A stretch of DNA of 64,000 bases from Aquidulcibacter paucihalophilus. Its GTDB lineage: Bacteria; Pseudomonadota; Alphaproteobacteria; Caulobacterales; Caulobacteraceae. This document shows positions 25,260-34,526 of the stretch, piece after piece. Both the position numbers and the translations under genes were made by a program. The notes under the pieces were generated by a model. The model did no database searches. It had not been told where the DNA came from and saw only the letters and a program-made list of their open reading frames with translations. The stretch's first letter is position 1; each line of letters starts with the position of its first letter. The stretch covers positions 930,001-994,000 of the forward strand of contig CP127384.1 of the NCBI GenBank assembly GCA_030285985.1, in the 5' to 3' direction.

Positions 25260-25532
25260 TCAGGGGCGGCGGCGAGCCAGTGCGTTCCACCCCGCTGCGA
25301 AGGCCAGGCCCGAGAGGCCGCCGATTGCGAAGGTGAGACCGACCAGCAGGGCTGCCGTGTCCAGCCGGAAGGCGGCAACGCGATAGGGCGGATCGATAAA
25401 GTGCAGGGTGAAGATCAGGTCCATGAGCGCCTGACCCCATCCTGCCGCGACAATCCCGGCCCAGACCGCATGAAGGGCACCCAGAAAGATTCCGAACGCC
25501 AGGCCGGTCCGGCCGATATCCAGGTGGGTCAT
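25260..25532 (-). CDS. Small two-helix membrane protein
   Basis: 90 residues with two or three hydrophobic helices (AFGIFLGALHAVWAGIVAAG, LLVGLTFAIGGLSGLAFAAG) and between them the motif LIFTLHFIDPPYRVAAFRLD. Similar short proteins of unknown function occur in alphaproteobacteria. It sits between rluD and rpoH on the same strand. Confidence 0.65.
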   Translation of the reverse strand: MTHLDIGRTGLAFGIFLGALHAVWAGIVAAGWGQALMDLIFTLHFIDPPYRVAAFRLDTAALLVGLTFAIGGLSGLAFAAGWNALARRRP

Positions 25533-25613
25533 GCTTCACCTCCGATGGAGGCCCCAGTATATCCGGGCTCGAAGAGCGGGGCCTTGATCGAGATCAAATC
25601 CTCCGCCCCGGGC

Positions 25614-26639
25614 TCACAGGCCAGCGAGCGCCGCTTCAAGTATCAGCATGTCGGCCGGCGGCGACGTCTCGAACCGCAGGGCCTCGCCGGTGACCGGGTG
25701 GTCGAAGCCGAGAATGGTCGCGTGGAGCGCCTGGCGGGTCAGGCCGGCGGTCTCGATGGCGGCGCGGACCGGATTGGCCGGACTGCCCGTGCCGTAGACG
25801 GGGTCGCCCAGCAGCGGAGAGCCTTTTGAGGCCATGTGCACGCGGATCTGATGGGTGCGGCCGGTGTGGAGGGTGCAGGCGACGCGGGCGGCGAGGGGCG
25901 GAGTGGCCGGCCGACTGCCCTTTCTCGGCGATGCGCCGAACATGGCCTCGACCACATAGTCGGTGATGGCTTCCCGACCGCCGACCCTGAGCACCGCCAT
26001 CTTCTTGCGATCACCGGTCGAGCGACCGAGGTTTGAGACGATGCGGCCCTTCTCGGGCTGCGGCGCGCCACGGACCAGGGCGATATAGGTCCGCTCGATA
26101 TCGTGGGCGGCGAACAGGGCGGACAGACCGGCATGGGCGGCGTCCGACTTGGCCGCGACCATGACGCCGGAGGTGTGTTTGTCGAGCCGGTGGACGATTC
26201 CGGGACGGGCGACACCGCCGATGCCGGAGAGCGAGGTGGCGCAATGGTGCAGCAGGGCGTTGACGAGGGTGCCGGTCTCGCTGCCGGGAGCGGGGTGGAC
26301 TGCCATCCCCGCAGGCTTGTCGATGACGATCAGATGCGCGTCCTCGAACAGGACGGTCAGCGGAATGTTCTCGGGCTGGGGAATGGCGGAGATGACCGCC
26401 GGCATGGCGACGGCATAGAGGCCGGGCAGGGCCTTGGCCGAGGCGTTGGAAACCGGCTGGCCGTCGCGTGTCACGGCACCGTCCGCCAGCAGGACCTGGA
26501 CGCGGGCGCGGGACAGGGTCGGAAAGAGGTCGGACAGGGTCTTGTCGAGACGGGCACCACCCGTCGTGAGCCTGGCCTCCAGAACCGGCGGGAGGTCTTC
26601 GTCGGCGGCGAATTCTTCGATCAGGGGGTCGTCAGACAC
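25614..26639 (-). CDS. rluD: 23S rRNA pseudouridine synthase, RluA/RluD family
   Basis: 341 residues. N-terminal S4 RNA-binding domain (RLDKTLSDLFPTLSRARVQV) and the RluA catalytic motif GIVHRLDKHTSGVMVAAKSD with its Asp nucleophile; the Tyr/Arg motif HTGRTHQIRVHMAS follows. Converts uridines of 23S rRNA helix 69 (RluD role inferred from family and the rpoH neighbourhood). The GTG at 26639 gives MSDDPLIEEFA with GGAGCG upstream; the longer reading is low complexity. Confidence 0.9.
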   Translation of the reverse strand: MSDDPLIEEFAADEDLPPVLEARLTTGGARLDKTLSDLFPTLSRARVQVLLADGAVTRDGQPVSNASAKALPGLYAVAMPAVISAIPQPENIPLTVLFEDAHLIVIDKPAGMAVHPAPGSETGTLVNALLHHCATSLSGIGGVARPGIVHRLDKHTSGVMVAAKSDAAHAGLSALFAAHDIERTYIALVRGAPQPEKGRIVSNLGRSTGDRKKMAVLRVGGREAITDYVVEAMFGASPRKGSRPATPPLAARVACTLHTGRTHQIRVHMASKGSPLLGDPVYGTGSPANPVRAAIETAGLTRQALHATILGFDHPVTGEALRFETSPPADMLILEAALAGL

Positions 26640-26772
26640 GGGGCGCTCCGCCGCTCGGGCCGGGCGGCAGGGCGGTCTAGCACGCCGCAACCGCCTGCAG
26701 GCAATGTGCGATCTTGGCGAAACAGCCAAGCTGGGCCATCCTCGGGCAACCTTACAGGGACGGAGCCGGGCC

Positions 26773-27408
26773 ATGAGATTGTTGCTGCTTGCCGCCGCCG
26801 GAGGCGCGGCGCTCGCGCTGGCCAGCTGCGCGACCATGTCCAAGGACCAATGCCTGGCCGGCGCCTGGGGCGAGGTGGGCTATCGTGACGGGCTGGAAGG
26901 CCAGCCGATGACCCTGCTGGCGGACCATGAGAAGGCCTGCGCGGAATATGGCGTGGCACCCGACGTCGTCGCCTACAGCTCGGCCCGCAACGACGGGCTG
27001 AACGGCTATTGCCGGTGGGAGCGCGGGTTCCGGGAAGGCCGGGAGGGCGACACCTATCACGGGGTCTGCACGCGGCAGCAGGAGGAGGAATTCCTGCCGG
27101 CCTATCAGGACGGCCAGGTGGTCTATGCGGCGGAACAGGCGCTGACGAATGCGCGCAGTAGCGTCGCAAGCCTCGGCTCGCGCCTGGAGGAGCTTGACGA
27201 CAAGATCACGGCCAAACAGGCCGAGGCGCGGGCGGAAGGCCTGACCGATGAGCAGCGCGATGCCATCCGCAACCGCATCCAGGAAATCCGCCGCGAGCGG
27301 GCGGACACCGAGCGCGACTGGCGTCGGGCGCAGAGGGCGATCGACGATGCCGAGCGCGACGTTCGGGACGTCCGCCGTCGGTTCCAGGGTCAGTACGGCG
27401 GCTGGTGA
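26773..27408 (+). CDS. DUF2799 lipoprotein
   Basis: 211 residues. Lipoprotein signal with lipobox (LALASCA). DUF2799 features follow: DQCLAGAWGEVGYRDGLEG, HEKACAEYGVAPD, then GYCRWERGFREGREGDTYHG. The C-terminal third is a long charged coiled-coil (about residues 120-205). Divergent from rluD and convergent with fba. Confidence 0.88.
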   Translation: MRLLLLAAAGGAALALASCATMSKDQCLAGAWGEVGYRDGLEGQPMTLLADHEKACAEYGVAPDVVAYSSARNDGLNGYCRWERGFREGREGDTYHGVCTRQQEEEFLPAYQDGQVVYAAEQALTNARSSVASLGSRLEELDDKITAKQAEARAEGLTDEQRDAIRNRIQEIRRERADTERDWRRAQRAIDDAERDVRDVRRRFQGQYGGW

Positions 27409-27426
27409 GCCGCCGCTTCTGACGGA

Positions 27427-28512
27427 TCAGGCGGCCTTGGAGGCCGAGGCGCCGAAGTGCGGGTTCAGTTCCCCGCTGGCGTAGCGCTGGGCCATCTGCG
27501 CCGTGGAGAGCGGCCGGATCTTCGAGGCCTGGCCCTCGCAGCCGAACTGCTGATAGCGCTCGACGCACAGCTTGCGCATGGCCTCCTTGGCGGGCTTCAG
27601 CCAGGCGCGCGGATCGAACTCGCCCGGCTTTTCCGCCAGCAGTTTGCGCACCGCGCCGGTCATGGCCATGCGGTTGTCGGTGTCGATGTTGATCTTGCGC
27701 ACGCCGTGTTTGATGCCGCGCTGGATTTCCTCAACCGGCACGCCCCAGGTCTGGGGCATCTGACCGCCGTAGGCGTTGATGATGTCCTGCAGGTCCTGCG
27801 GCACCGAGGACGAGCCGTGCATGACCAGATGGGTGTCCGGCAGGCGGCGGTGGATTTCCTCGATCACGTTCATGGCGAGGACCTCGCCATCCGGCTGGCG
27901 GCTGAATTTGTAGGCCCCGTGGCTGGTGCCCATGGCGATGGCGAGGGCATCAACCTTGGTCTGGCCGACGAAGTCCACAGCCTGGTCGGGGTCGGTCAGC
28001 AGGGCGGAGTGATCCAGCTTGCCCTCGAAGCCGTGGCCGTCCTCGGCCTCGCCCATGCCGGTTTCCAGAGAGCCCAGCACACCCAGTTCGCCCTCGACCG
28101 AGACGCCGCAGCTGTGGGCCATCTGGACCACGCGGCGGGTGACGTCGACGTTGTACTCGTAGCTGGCGGGGGTCTTGGCGTCCTCTTCCAGCGAGCCGTC
28201 CATCATCACCGAGGTGAAGCCGTACTGGATGGCGGTCGCGCAGGTGGCCGGGCCATTCCCGTGATCCTGGTGCATGCAGACCGGGATGTGCGGATACAGT
28301 TCGGCCAGGGCGTCGATCAGCTTGGCCAGGACGATGTCATTGGCGTAGCTGCGGGCACCGCGGCTGGCCTGGATGATGACCGGGGCGTTGACCGCCTCGG
28401 CGGCCTCCATGATGGCCAGGCCCTGTTCCATGTTGTTGATGTTGTAGGCGGGCAGGCCGTAGTCGTTTTCCGCCGCGTGATCGAGAAGCTGTCGCAGCGT
28501 GATGCGCGCCAT
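27427..28512 (-). CDS. fba: Fructose-bisphosphate aldolase, class II
   Basis: 361 residues. Zinc-dependent aldolase that splits fructose-1,6-bisphosphate. Visible motifs: [19 protein letters not shown], the metal-binding [63 protein letters not shown] and [17 protein letters not shown]. Last gene of the gap-pgk-fba run on the minus strand, 101 bases after pgk. Confidence 0.96.
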   Translation of the reverse strand: MARITLRQLLDHAAENDYGLPAYNINNMEQGLAIMEAAEAVNAPVIIQASRGARSYANDIVLAKLIDALAELYPHIPVCMHQDHGNGPATCATAIQYGFTSVMMDGSLEEDAKTPASYEYNVDVTRRVVQMAHSCGVSVEGELGVLGSLETGMGEAEDGHGFEGKLDHSALLTDPDQAVDFVGQTKVDALAIAMGTSHGAYKFSRQPDGEVLAMNVIEEIHRRLPDTHLVMHGSSSVPQDLQDIINAYGGQMPQTWGVPVEEIQRGIKHGVRKINIDTDNRMAMTGAVRKLLAEKPGEFDPRAWLKPAKEAMRKLCVERYQQFGCEGQASKIRPLSTAQMAQRYASGELNPHFGASASKAA

Positions 28513-28613
28513 GGGGTGTCTCCTGAGCCCGTGAGTTTTGCCGGTTGTCTAGCGTCAGAGGCGCGTGAAGTCACGCATTGTTACAGGCCGCCATCGTTCG
28601 CGACGGCAGGACG

Positions 28614-29810
28614 TCAGGCCCGCAAGGCCTCGACGCCCGGCAGGGGCTTGCCTTCCATCCACTCCAGGAAGGCCCCGCCGGCGGTCGAAACGAAGGTCAT
28701 GTCGTCCGCCACGCCCGCGTGATGCAGGGCCGCGACCGTGTCGCCGCCGCCGCCGACGGCGATCAGGACGCCGGCTTTGGCGAGGGCGGCCGCACGATGG
28801 GCAACCGCGACGGTGGCCACGTCGAACGGCGGCACTTCGAACACGCCGAGCGGACCGTTCCAGATCAGCGTTTTCGAGGCGGTCAGGGCGTCGACGAGAC
28901 GCGCGACGGTGGCCGGGCCGGCGTCGAGTATCTTGTCGTCGGCGGAAAGCGGCTGACCCGCGACGACGGGGCGGGCGGCCGCGCCGGGCTTGACCTCGGT
29001 GGCCACGACGAAGTCCACGGGCAGCAGGATCTCGCAGCCGCGGGCCTTCGCCTCGGCGAGGATCTCACGGGCCGTGTCGGCCATGTCGCGCTCGGCCAGG
29101 GAGCCGCCGATGTCGACCCCTTGCGCGAACAGGAAGGTGTTGGCCATGCCGCCGCCTATGGCGAGCCGGTCCAGCTTGCTGACCAGGTTCTTCAGCAGGT
29201 CCAGCTTGGTCGAGACCTTGGCCCCGCCGACGATGCCGATGACCGGCTTCTTCGGCTTGCCGAGCGCGGCGTCGAGCGCGTCGAGCTCGCGGCGCATCGA
29301 CTCGCCGGCATAGGCGGGCAGCAGGCGGGCGAGGCCCTCGGTCGAGGCGTGGGCGCGGTGGGCGGCGGAGAAGGCGTCATTGACATAGACGTCGCCGAGT
29401 TCGGCCAGCTGGGCGGCGAAGGCCGGATCGTTGGCCTCCTCCCCGGCGTGGAAGCGGACGTTTTCGAGCAGGACGACGCCGCCCAAGGGCAGGTCGGAGA
29501 TCATGGCCTTCGCCTCATCCCCCACGCAGTCGGTCGCGAACCGGACCGGGGCGCCGAGCAGGTGTTCGAGGTCGTCGACCACGGGCTGCAGGCTCATCGA
29601 GGGGACGACCTTGCCCTTGGGCCGGTCGAAATGGGCCAGCAGGGCGACCCGGGCACCGGCATCGCGCAGCTTGTTGATCGTCGGCAGGGCGACCCGCAGG
29701 CGGGTGTCCTCGGTGACCTTGCCGCCCTCCATCGGGACGTTGAAATCCACGCGGACGAGGGCGGTCTTGCCGGCGAGGGCGGGGGCGTCGTCGAGGGTGC
29801 GGAAAGTCAT
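28614..29810 (-). CDS. pgk: Phosphoglycerate kinase
   Basis: 398 residues. Transfers phosphate from 1,3-bisphosphoglycerate to ADP. Typical blocks: [67 protein letters not shown], and the C-terminal [17 protein letters not shown]. The ATG at 29810 follows AGGAAAAG; the longer reading runs through the palindromic spacer. Confidence 0.96.
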   Translation of the reverse strand: MTFRTLDDAPALAGKTALVRVDFNVPMEGGKVTEDTRLRVALPTINKLRDAGARVALLAHFDRPKGKVVPSMSLQPVVDDLEHLLGAPVRFATDCVGDEAKAMISDLPLGGVVLLENVRFHAGEEANDPAFAAQLAELGDVYVNDAFSAAHRAHASTEGLARLLPAYAGESMRRELDALDAALGKPKKPVIGIVGGAKVSTKLDLLKNLVSKLDRLAIGGGMANTFLFAQGVDIGGSLAERDMADTAREILAEAKARGCEILLPVDFVVATEVKPGAAARPVVAGQPLSADDKILDAGPATVARLVDALTASKTLIWNGPLGVFEVPPFDVATVAVAHRAAALAKAGVLIAVGGGGDTVAALHHAGVADDMTFVSTAGGAFLEWMEGKPLPGVEALRA

Positions 29811-29825
29811 GGTCGCTTTTCCTGT

Positions 29826-29980
29826 CTCCTCCCTGTTCGCGAAGCGAATGGGGAGGTGGCGCGGCGCACCTTCGCGCCGTGACGGAGGGGTCGAACGCCC
29901 CAGAGTTTGATGCGGCGGAAAGTACCCCTCCACCACACTTCGTGTGGTCCCCCTCCCCATCGCTTCGCGACAGGGAGGAG
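29826..29980. repeat. Large palindromic element between gap and pgk
   Basis: Outer arms 29826-29856 and 29952-29980 are complementary over 29 bases with two single-base bulges. Inside lie further hairpins: GGCGC/GCGCC around 29858-29878 and a perfect ACCACAC-TTC-GTGTGGT at about 29932-29948, plus GGAGGGG pairing with CCCCTCC. The whole fills the 179-base gap between gap and pgk. The nested palindrome with no reading frame suggests a MITE- or REP-type dispersed element that may also shape the mRNA between the two genes. Confidence 0.75.
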
Positions 29981-29989
29981 ACGCAGCCA

Positions 29990-30997
29990 TCAGATCAGCT
30001 TGCTCATCACCAGCGCCGTGTCGGCCATCCGCGTCGCGAAGCCCCACTCGTTGTCGTACCAGGTCAGGACGCGGGCGAGCTTGCCATCGACGACCTGGGT
30101 CTGGGGCAGGGCGGCGGTGGAGGAGGCGGCGATGTGATTGAGGTCGGTGGAGACAAGGGCCTCGTCGGTGGTGGCCAGAACGCCCTTCATCGGGCCGTCA
30201 GCGGCGGCCTGGATGGCGGCGTTGATCTCTTCCACGGTGACCTCGCGGCCGGCGACGACCTTCAGGTCGACGACCGAGACGTTCGGGGTCGGGACGCGGA
30301 TCGAGGAGCCGTCGAGCTTGCCCTTCAGGGCCGGCAGGACGAGGCCGAGGGCCTTGGCGGCACCGGTCGAGGTCGGGATCATCGACAGGGCGGCGGCGCG
30401 CCCGCGGTAGAGGTCCTTGTGCATCGTATCCAGCGTCGGCTGGTCGCCGGTGTAGGCGTGGATGGTGGTCATATAGCCGCGCTCGATGCCGAACAGGTCG
30501 TGCAGGACCTTGGCCACCGGGGCCAGTGCGTTGGTGGTGCACGAGCCGTTGGAGACGATGATGTCGTCGGCGGTCAGGGTCTCATGGTTGACCTTGTAGA
30601 CGATGGTCTTGTCGGCACCGTCGCAGGGGGCCGAGACCAGAACGCGCTTCGCGCCGGCGGTCAGGTGGGCCGAGGCCTTTTCCTTCGTCGTGAAGATGCC
30701 GGTGCATTCGAAGGCGATGTCGACGTTCAGCTCCTTGTGCGGGAGCCTGGCCGGGTCACGCTCGGCGGTGACCCTGATCTTGCCCATGCCCACGTCGATC
30801 CAGCCGTCGCCGTGTTCGATCGTTCCGGGGAAGCGGCCGTGGACCGAGTCATACTTCAGCAGGTGGGCGTTGGTCTCGACCGGACCCAGATCGTTGATCG
30901 CCACCACTTCAATATCACGACGGCCGTGCTCGACGATGGAGCGCAGGACGAGGCGGCCGATGCGGCCGAAACCATTGATGGCGACGCGGACGGTCAT
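29990..30997 (-). CDS. gap: Glyceraldehyde-3-phosphate dehydrogenase, type I
   Basis: 335 residues. NAD-binding N-terminus [19 protein letters not shown], catalytic Cys in [26 protein letters not shown], and the closing [16 protein letters not shown]. Starts the gap-pgk-fba run. A perfect hairpin (31048-31076) lies upstream. Confidence 0.97.
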   Translation of the reverse strand: MTVRVAINGFGRIGRLVLRSIVEHGRRDIEVVAINDLGPVETNAHLLKYDSVHGRFPGTIEHGDGWIDVGMGKIRVTAERDPARLPHKELNVDIAFECTGIFTTKEKASAHLTAGAKRVLVSAPCDGADKTIVYKVNHETLTADDIIVSNGSCTTNALAPVAKVLHDLFGIERGYMTTIHAYTGDQPTLDTMHKDLYRGRAAALSMIPTSTGAAKALGLVLPALKGKLDGSSIRVPTPNVSVVDLKVVAGREVTVEEINAAIQAAADGPMKGVLATTDEALVSTDLNHIAASSTAALPQTQVVDGKLARVLTWYDNEWGFATRMADTALVMSKLI

Positions 30998-31047
30998 GGG
31001 GCGGTCTCCGAAGAAGCGGTGTCAGGGTTGGCGCTTCAATGAAGCCG

Positions 31048-31076
31048 ACGGGCGCGGTGATCAACCCCGCGCCCGT
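31048..31076. other. Perfect 10-bp hairpin between sensor kinase and gap
   Basis: ACGGGCGCGG (31048-31057) pairs perfectly with CCGCGCCCGT (31067-31076) around a nine-base loop, in the 113-base gap between the histidine-kinase stop and the gap start on the minus strand. It could end kinase transcription, but no T-run follows on that strand, so a strong intrinsic terminator is not shown. Confidence 0.4.
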
Positions 31077-31110
31077 AACAAGACGTGATCGACTGTAACG
31101 CTTCGGGCGG

Positions 31111-32709
31111 TCAGTCCGCTGAGGCCAGGGGGAGGTCCAGCCGGGCGACCAAGCCGCCGTCGCTCCGGTTGGTCAGGGTGACATCGCCGCCATGGGCGCG
31201 CGCCGCCTGACGGGCGACGGTCAGGCCAAGGCCCGCCCCGCCGGTCTCGCGGCTGCGGGAACGCTCCGCGCGGTGGAAGGGCTCGAACACGGCCTCGAGT
31301 TCGTCTTCGGGCAGGCCGGGGCCGTCATCCTCCACCGTGATCACCGCGCGACCGTCCATGGCGAAGGCCTTCACCCGGGCCGCGCCGCCGTATTTGACGG
31401 CGTTGGCGATCAGGTTGGCCAGGGCGCGCCGCAGGGCGGCGGGATCGGCCTCGACCCCCAGGGCACCGCCGCCGTCGAAGGCCACGGCACCGCCGGTCTC
31501 GGAGAAGCCCGCGGCGCAGTCGGCGGCGAGCGCGTCCAGATCGAAGGTCTCGCGCCGTTCAGGCGTTGCCTCGCCCCGCACATAGGCCATGGCCTGGGCG
31601 ATGAGGGCATCCATCTCCTCGATGTCAGCGGCCATGCGGTCGCGCACAGCCTCGGGTGCCTGTTCGGCGCGGAAGCGCAGACGGGTCAGGGGGGTGCGCA
31701 GGTCGTGCGCGATCGCGGCGACGGTCTGGGTCCGGCGGCGCATGTGGTCACGCAGGGAGGCCTGCATGTCGTTGAAGGCGTGGATGGCGGTGCGCACCTC
31801 GCTGGGGCCGGAGGGCGTCAGCGGCTCGGCCTCGGGATCGGCACCCAGCCGTTCGGCGGCGTCGGCAAAGACGCGGATCGGCCGGGTCAGCCTGCGCGCC
31901 ATCCACCAGACCAGCGGTGCCAGCAGCAGCATGGATATGCCGAGGGCCAGCAGAATGCGCTGCTGCCAGGGCGAAAGCAGGCCACGCGGCGGCTCGACCG
32001 TGGCCCAGCGTCCGTCCGGCTGTCGAACGGAGGCGGAGAAGGGCGCGAAGGTCAGGCTGTCGGCCCGGACGGTGAACTGGCGGGTTTCCCGGTCGATGAC
32101 GAAGGCCTCGCCCTGCGGACCGGGAGGCCCGGTGTGGTGCATCCGCAGCTGGGCCTCGATGTCGGCACCGCGACGCACGATCACCGTCTGTTCGGACGAG
32201 GGGGCAGGAACAGGAACCATGATGCCGGGCGCTGCAGCCGACGGCGCGCGTGGTGCATCCCGCCCGACCTTGTCCGGACCTCCGTCGGGGCGGAATTCGG
32301 GGCGCACCAGAACGAAGTCCACACGCCCGTTGACCGAGACGTCCTCAGTCGGGCCGGGCGCGCGCCGGCGACCCTGGCCGTGATCGACCGTGACCCTGAC
32401 AGCGTCCGGTTCAACCCCCAGCCGCTGGGCGAGTCCGGCGCGGATGGCCAGGGCCATCGGGTCCAGCCCGTTGTCGATCTCCGGTCCCGGCGGCCGGTCG
32501 ACGATCCGGCGACGCAGGGCGCGGCCGTCGGCCGTCTCGGCCGGCTCGCCCTTCAGGGCGTCGGCCGCGGCGCCGATGCTGAAGCCGGCCGGGCGAGGCT
32601 CGGGCGCAAACACGACCACGCCGAAAGCCACCGCCTGGGACATGATCACGGCCAGCACGGCCAGGGCCGCTACCTGGACCATGACGGGGAAGGACGAGGG
32701 GCGCCTCAT
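31111..32709 (-). CDS. Sensor histidine kinase (EnvZ-like)
   Basis: 532 residues. Membrane helix at about 10-35, a long periplasmic region rich in Pro/Arg (about 36-265), a second helix (RILLALGISMLLLAPLVWWM), HAMP (RRLTRPIRVFADAAERLG), phosphoacceptor His in AAIAHDLRTPLTRLRFRAEQ, and an ATPase domain (NLIANAVKYGG, EDDGPGLPEDELE, GGAGLGLTVARQAARAHGG). Overlaps the response regulator by four bases. The signal is not evident; the divergent EF-hand gene suggests a calcium or cell-envelope theme (inference). Confidence 0.93.
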   Translation of the reverse strand: MRRPSSFPVMVQVAALAVLAVIMSQAVAFGVVVFAPEPRPAGFSIGAAADALKGEPAETADGRALRRRIVDRPPGPEIDNGLDPMALAIRAGLAQRLGVEPDAVRVTVDHGQGRRRAPGPTEDVSVNGRVDFVLVRPEFRPDGGPDKVGRDAPRAPSAAAPGIMVPVPAPSSEQTVIVRRGADIEAQLRMHHTGPPGPQGEAFVIDRETRQFTVRADSLTFAPFSASVRQPDGRWATVEPPRGLLSPWQQRILLALGISMLLLAPLVWWMARRLTRPIRVFADAAERLGADPEAEPLTPSGPSEVRTAIHAFNDMQASLRDHMRRRTQTVAAIAHDLRTPLTRLRFRAEQAPEAVRDRMAADIEEMDALIAQAMAYVRGEATPERRETFDLDALAADCAAGFSETGGAVAFDGGGALGVEADPAALRRALANLIANAVKYGGAARVKAFAMDGRAVITVEDDGPGLPEDELEAVFEPFHRAERSRSRETGGAGLGLTVARQAARAHGGDVTLTNRSDGGLVARLDLPLASAD

Positions 32710-33446
32710 GCGGCACCCCGGATCGGACCGTTGTGGCGCTCGACCCTGACGTCGAACATATAGCCCTCGCCGCGCAGGGTCTGGATCATTTCCAGACCGG
32801 AGCCGTCATCCAGCTTCTTTCGAAGCCGACTGATCTGCACATCCATGGCCCGGTCGAAGACATCGGCCTCGGCGCCCCGGGCGCGTTCCAGCAGCTGGTC
32901 GCGGGTCAGGACACGGCCCGGCCGTTCGGCGAAGGCGCGCAGCAGGGCGAACTCCCCGGCCGACAGGGACACGGCCCGCCCATCCGGCCGGGTCAGTTCC
33001 CTGCGCAGAAGATCAAGCCGCCAGCCGGCGAAGGTCAGGGCCGGGCCTTCGGCCGCGGCTTCGTCGCGCGGGCGGCGCAGCACGGCGCGGACGCGGGCCA
33101 GCAGTTCGCGGGGATTGCAGGGTTTGGCCAGGTAGTCGTCGGCCCCGAGCTCCAGGCCGATGATCCGGTCGGTGTCCTCGCCCATGGCCGAGAGCATGAC
33201 GATCGGTGGTCCCTTGCCGGCCAGACGGCGGCAGACCGACAGCCCGTCCTCGCCCGGCATCATCAGGTCAAGCACAATGAGATCCGGTGCCTGCTGCGCG
33301 ACGGCACGATCCATTTCCGCGGCCGAGGCGGCACCGACCGCGTCGTAGCCGTGCAGGACCAGATAGTCGCACAGCACCTCGCGGATGCCGGGGTCGTCGT
33401 CGACAACGAGAATACGGGGAGCGGCGTCGGCTTGCATGGAGGACAT
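32706..33446 (-). CDS. OmpR-family response regulator
   Basis: 246 residues. Receiver with DDD (RILVVDDDPGIREVL), phosphoacceptor in LIVLDLMMPGEDGLSV and the Lys in DDYLAKPCNPREL; C-terminal winged helix (SAGEFALLRAFAERPGRVLT, RAMDVQISRLRKKLDDGSGL, TLRGEGYMF). Start taken at 33446; the ATG three codons later (33437) is also possible. Coupled to the histidine kinase and divergent from the EF-hand gene, with 121 bases between them. Confidence 0.93.
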   Translation of the reverse strand: MSSMQADAAPRILVVDDDPGIREVLCDYLVLHGYDAVGAASAAEMDRAVAQQAPDLIVLDLMMPGEDGLSVCRRLAGKGPPIVMLSAMGEDTDRIIGLELGADDYLAKPCNPRELLARVRAVLRRPRDEAAAEGPALTFAGWRLDLLRRELTRPDGRAVSLSAGEFALLRAFAERPGRVLTRDQLLERARGAEADVFDRAMDVQISRLRKKLDDGSGLEMIQTLRGEGYMFDVRVERHNGPIRGAA

Positions 33447-33567
33447 TGTGGCGAACCTGACGCTCGCCGTCATTTCAGCTTTGAAACAAACGGCGCGACG
33501 CCTGAAACACTCCGGCAAGCCGGCCGTGTTCGAACAAGGGCCGCACAACAACGGGAGCCGACCGCTC

Positions 33568-34470
33568 ATGCTGACCCTGATCGCCCTTTCCGCCGCCCTG
33601 CTGCAGGAGCCGCCGGCCCCGCCCGCACCGCCCGAGGTCCGTACCCGGATCATGCTGATGGGCGCAGATGGACCCGGCGGCCTCGACAAGGATGGCGACG
33701 GGCAGATCACGCGCGAGGAGTTCGCCGCGCCGATGAACGACCATTTCGCCCGTATGGATGCGAACAGCGACGGTCGCCTGTCGACCGGGGAACTGTCGGC
33801 CGGTCATGTGGAGATGGCGGGCGACGATCACGACATCATGATGATGCATGGTCCCGGTGGTCCGGGTGGCCCGGGCGAGCGGCATATCGAGATCCATCGT
33901 GTCGGTGGCGGCGAACCGGGTGTCCGGGTCGAGCGGGTGGTTACCCAGACACAGTTCGTCGCCGGCGAGCCCGGTGCAGACGGCCGGCGTGAGATCGTGA
34001 TCCACAGCGGACCCGGAGGGCCCGATGGCCCGGCCGGTGCCGAGGGGCACCGCGAAACCTGGGCAGAATGGTCGGCCCGACGGGGGCAACAGCCGGGCGG
34101 AGGCCACGGCCCCGCCGGCGCGCCGCCGCGGATCGAGCTGCGCCGCGCAGACGGGCCGGGCGGTGAGCCCCGGGTCATGGTCTTCTCGGGCCCCGAGGGT
34201 CTGGCCGAACTCGGCGGGGCCCTCGGCGAGGGCGGGCCGGGTCAGCGGGTCGAGATCAGGCGCGTCGGAGGCCCCGGCGGTGAGAACGACCTGGACTCCG
34301 ACAACGACGGCAAGGTCAGCGAGGCCGAATTCAGCGCCCCCCTGCGCGAAGCCTTCGCGCGGATGGATGCCGATCGTTCGGGCTTCATCGAGCCGGGTGA
34401 GCGCGGTTCCGGCGACGGCACCGAGGTCTTCGTGCATCGCTTTGAAATGCGACAGAACAGTGAAGACTGA
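33568..34470 (+). CDS. EF-hand protein with four calcium loops and a Gly/Pro linker
   Basis: 300 residues. The N-terminus is hydrophobic (MLTLIALSAALLQ) and probably an export signal. One EF-hand pair follows (LDKDGDGQITREEF and MDANSDGRLSTGEL), then a long spacer of repeated GPGG-rich and V/I-E-IRR/HR segments, then a second pair (LDSDNDGKVSEAEF, MDADRSGFIEPGE). The loops keep the D-x-D-x-DG pattern, so calcium binding is expected. The ATG at 33568 has GGAG at about 33553. It is divergent from a two-component system. Confidence 0.8.
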   Translation: MLTLIALSAALLQEPPAPPAPPEVRTRIMLMGADGPGGLDKDGDGQITREEFAAPMNDHFARMDANSDGRLSTGELSAGHVEMAGDDHDIMMMHGPGGPGGPGERHIEIHRVGGGEPGVRVERVVTQTQFVAGEPGADGRREIVIHSGPGGPDGPAGAEGHRETWAEWSARRGQQPGGGHGPAGAPPRIELRRADGPGGEPRVMVFSGPEGLAELGGALGEGGPGQRVEIRRVGGPGGENDLDSDNDGKVSEAEFSAPLREAFARMDADRSGFIEPGERGSGDGTEVFVHRFEMRQNSED

Positions 34471-34505
34471 TCCGTAGGGCGGCCTGGTGGATTGAACCCT
34501 GGTCC

Positions 34506-34526
34506 TGGTGCCCTCTAATGGCACCA
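34506..34526 (+). promoter_or_regulatory. Hairpin covering a start region
   Basis: TGGTGCC (34506-34512) and GGCACCA (34520-34526) form a perfect seven-base-pair stem with a seven-base loop just where the next gene starts (GTG 34508 or ATG 34526). No good ribosome site is visible upstream, so the hairpin may affect initiation. Confidence 0.35.

Noticed and set aside
25240..25262. tRNA T-arm-like sequence (GCGGGTTCAAATC on the minus strand)
   Set aside because: No acceptor, anticodon or D arms can be folded around it; probably chance, or at best a short tRNA remnant.
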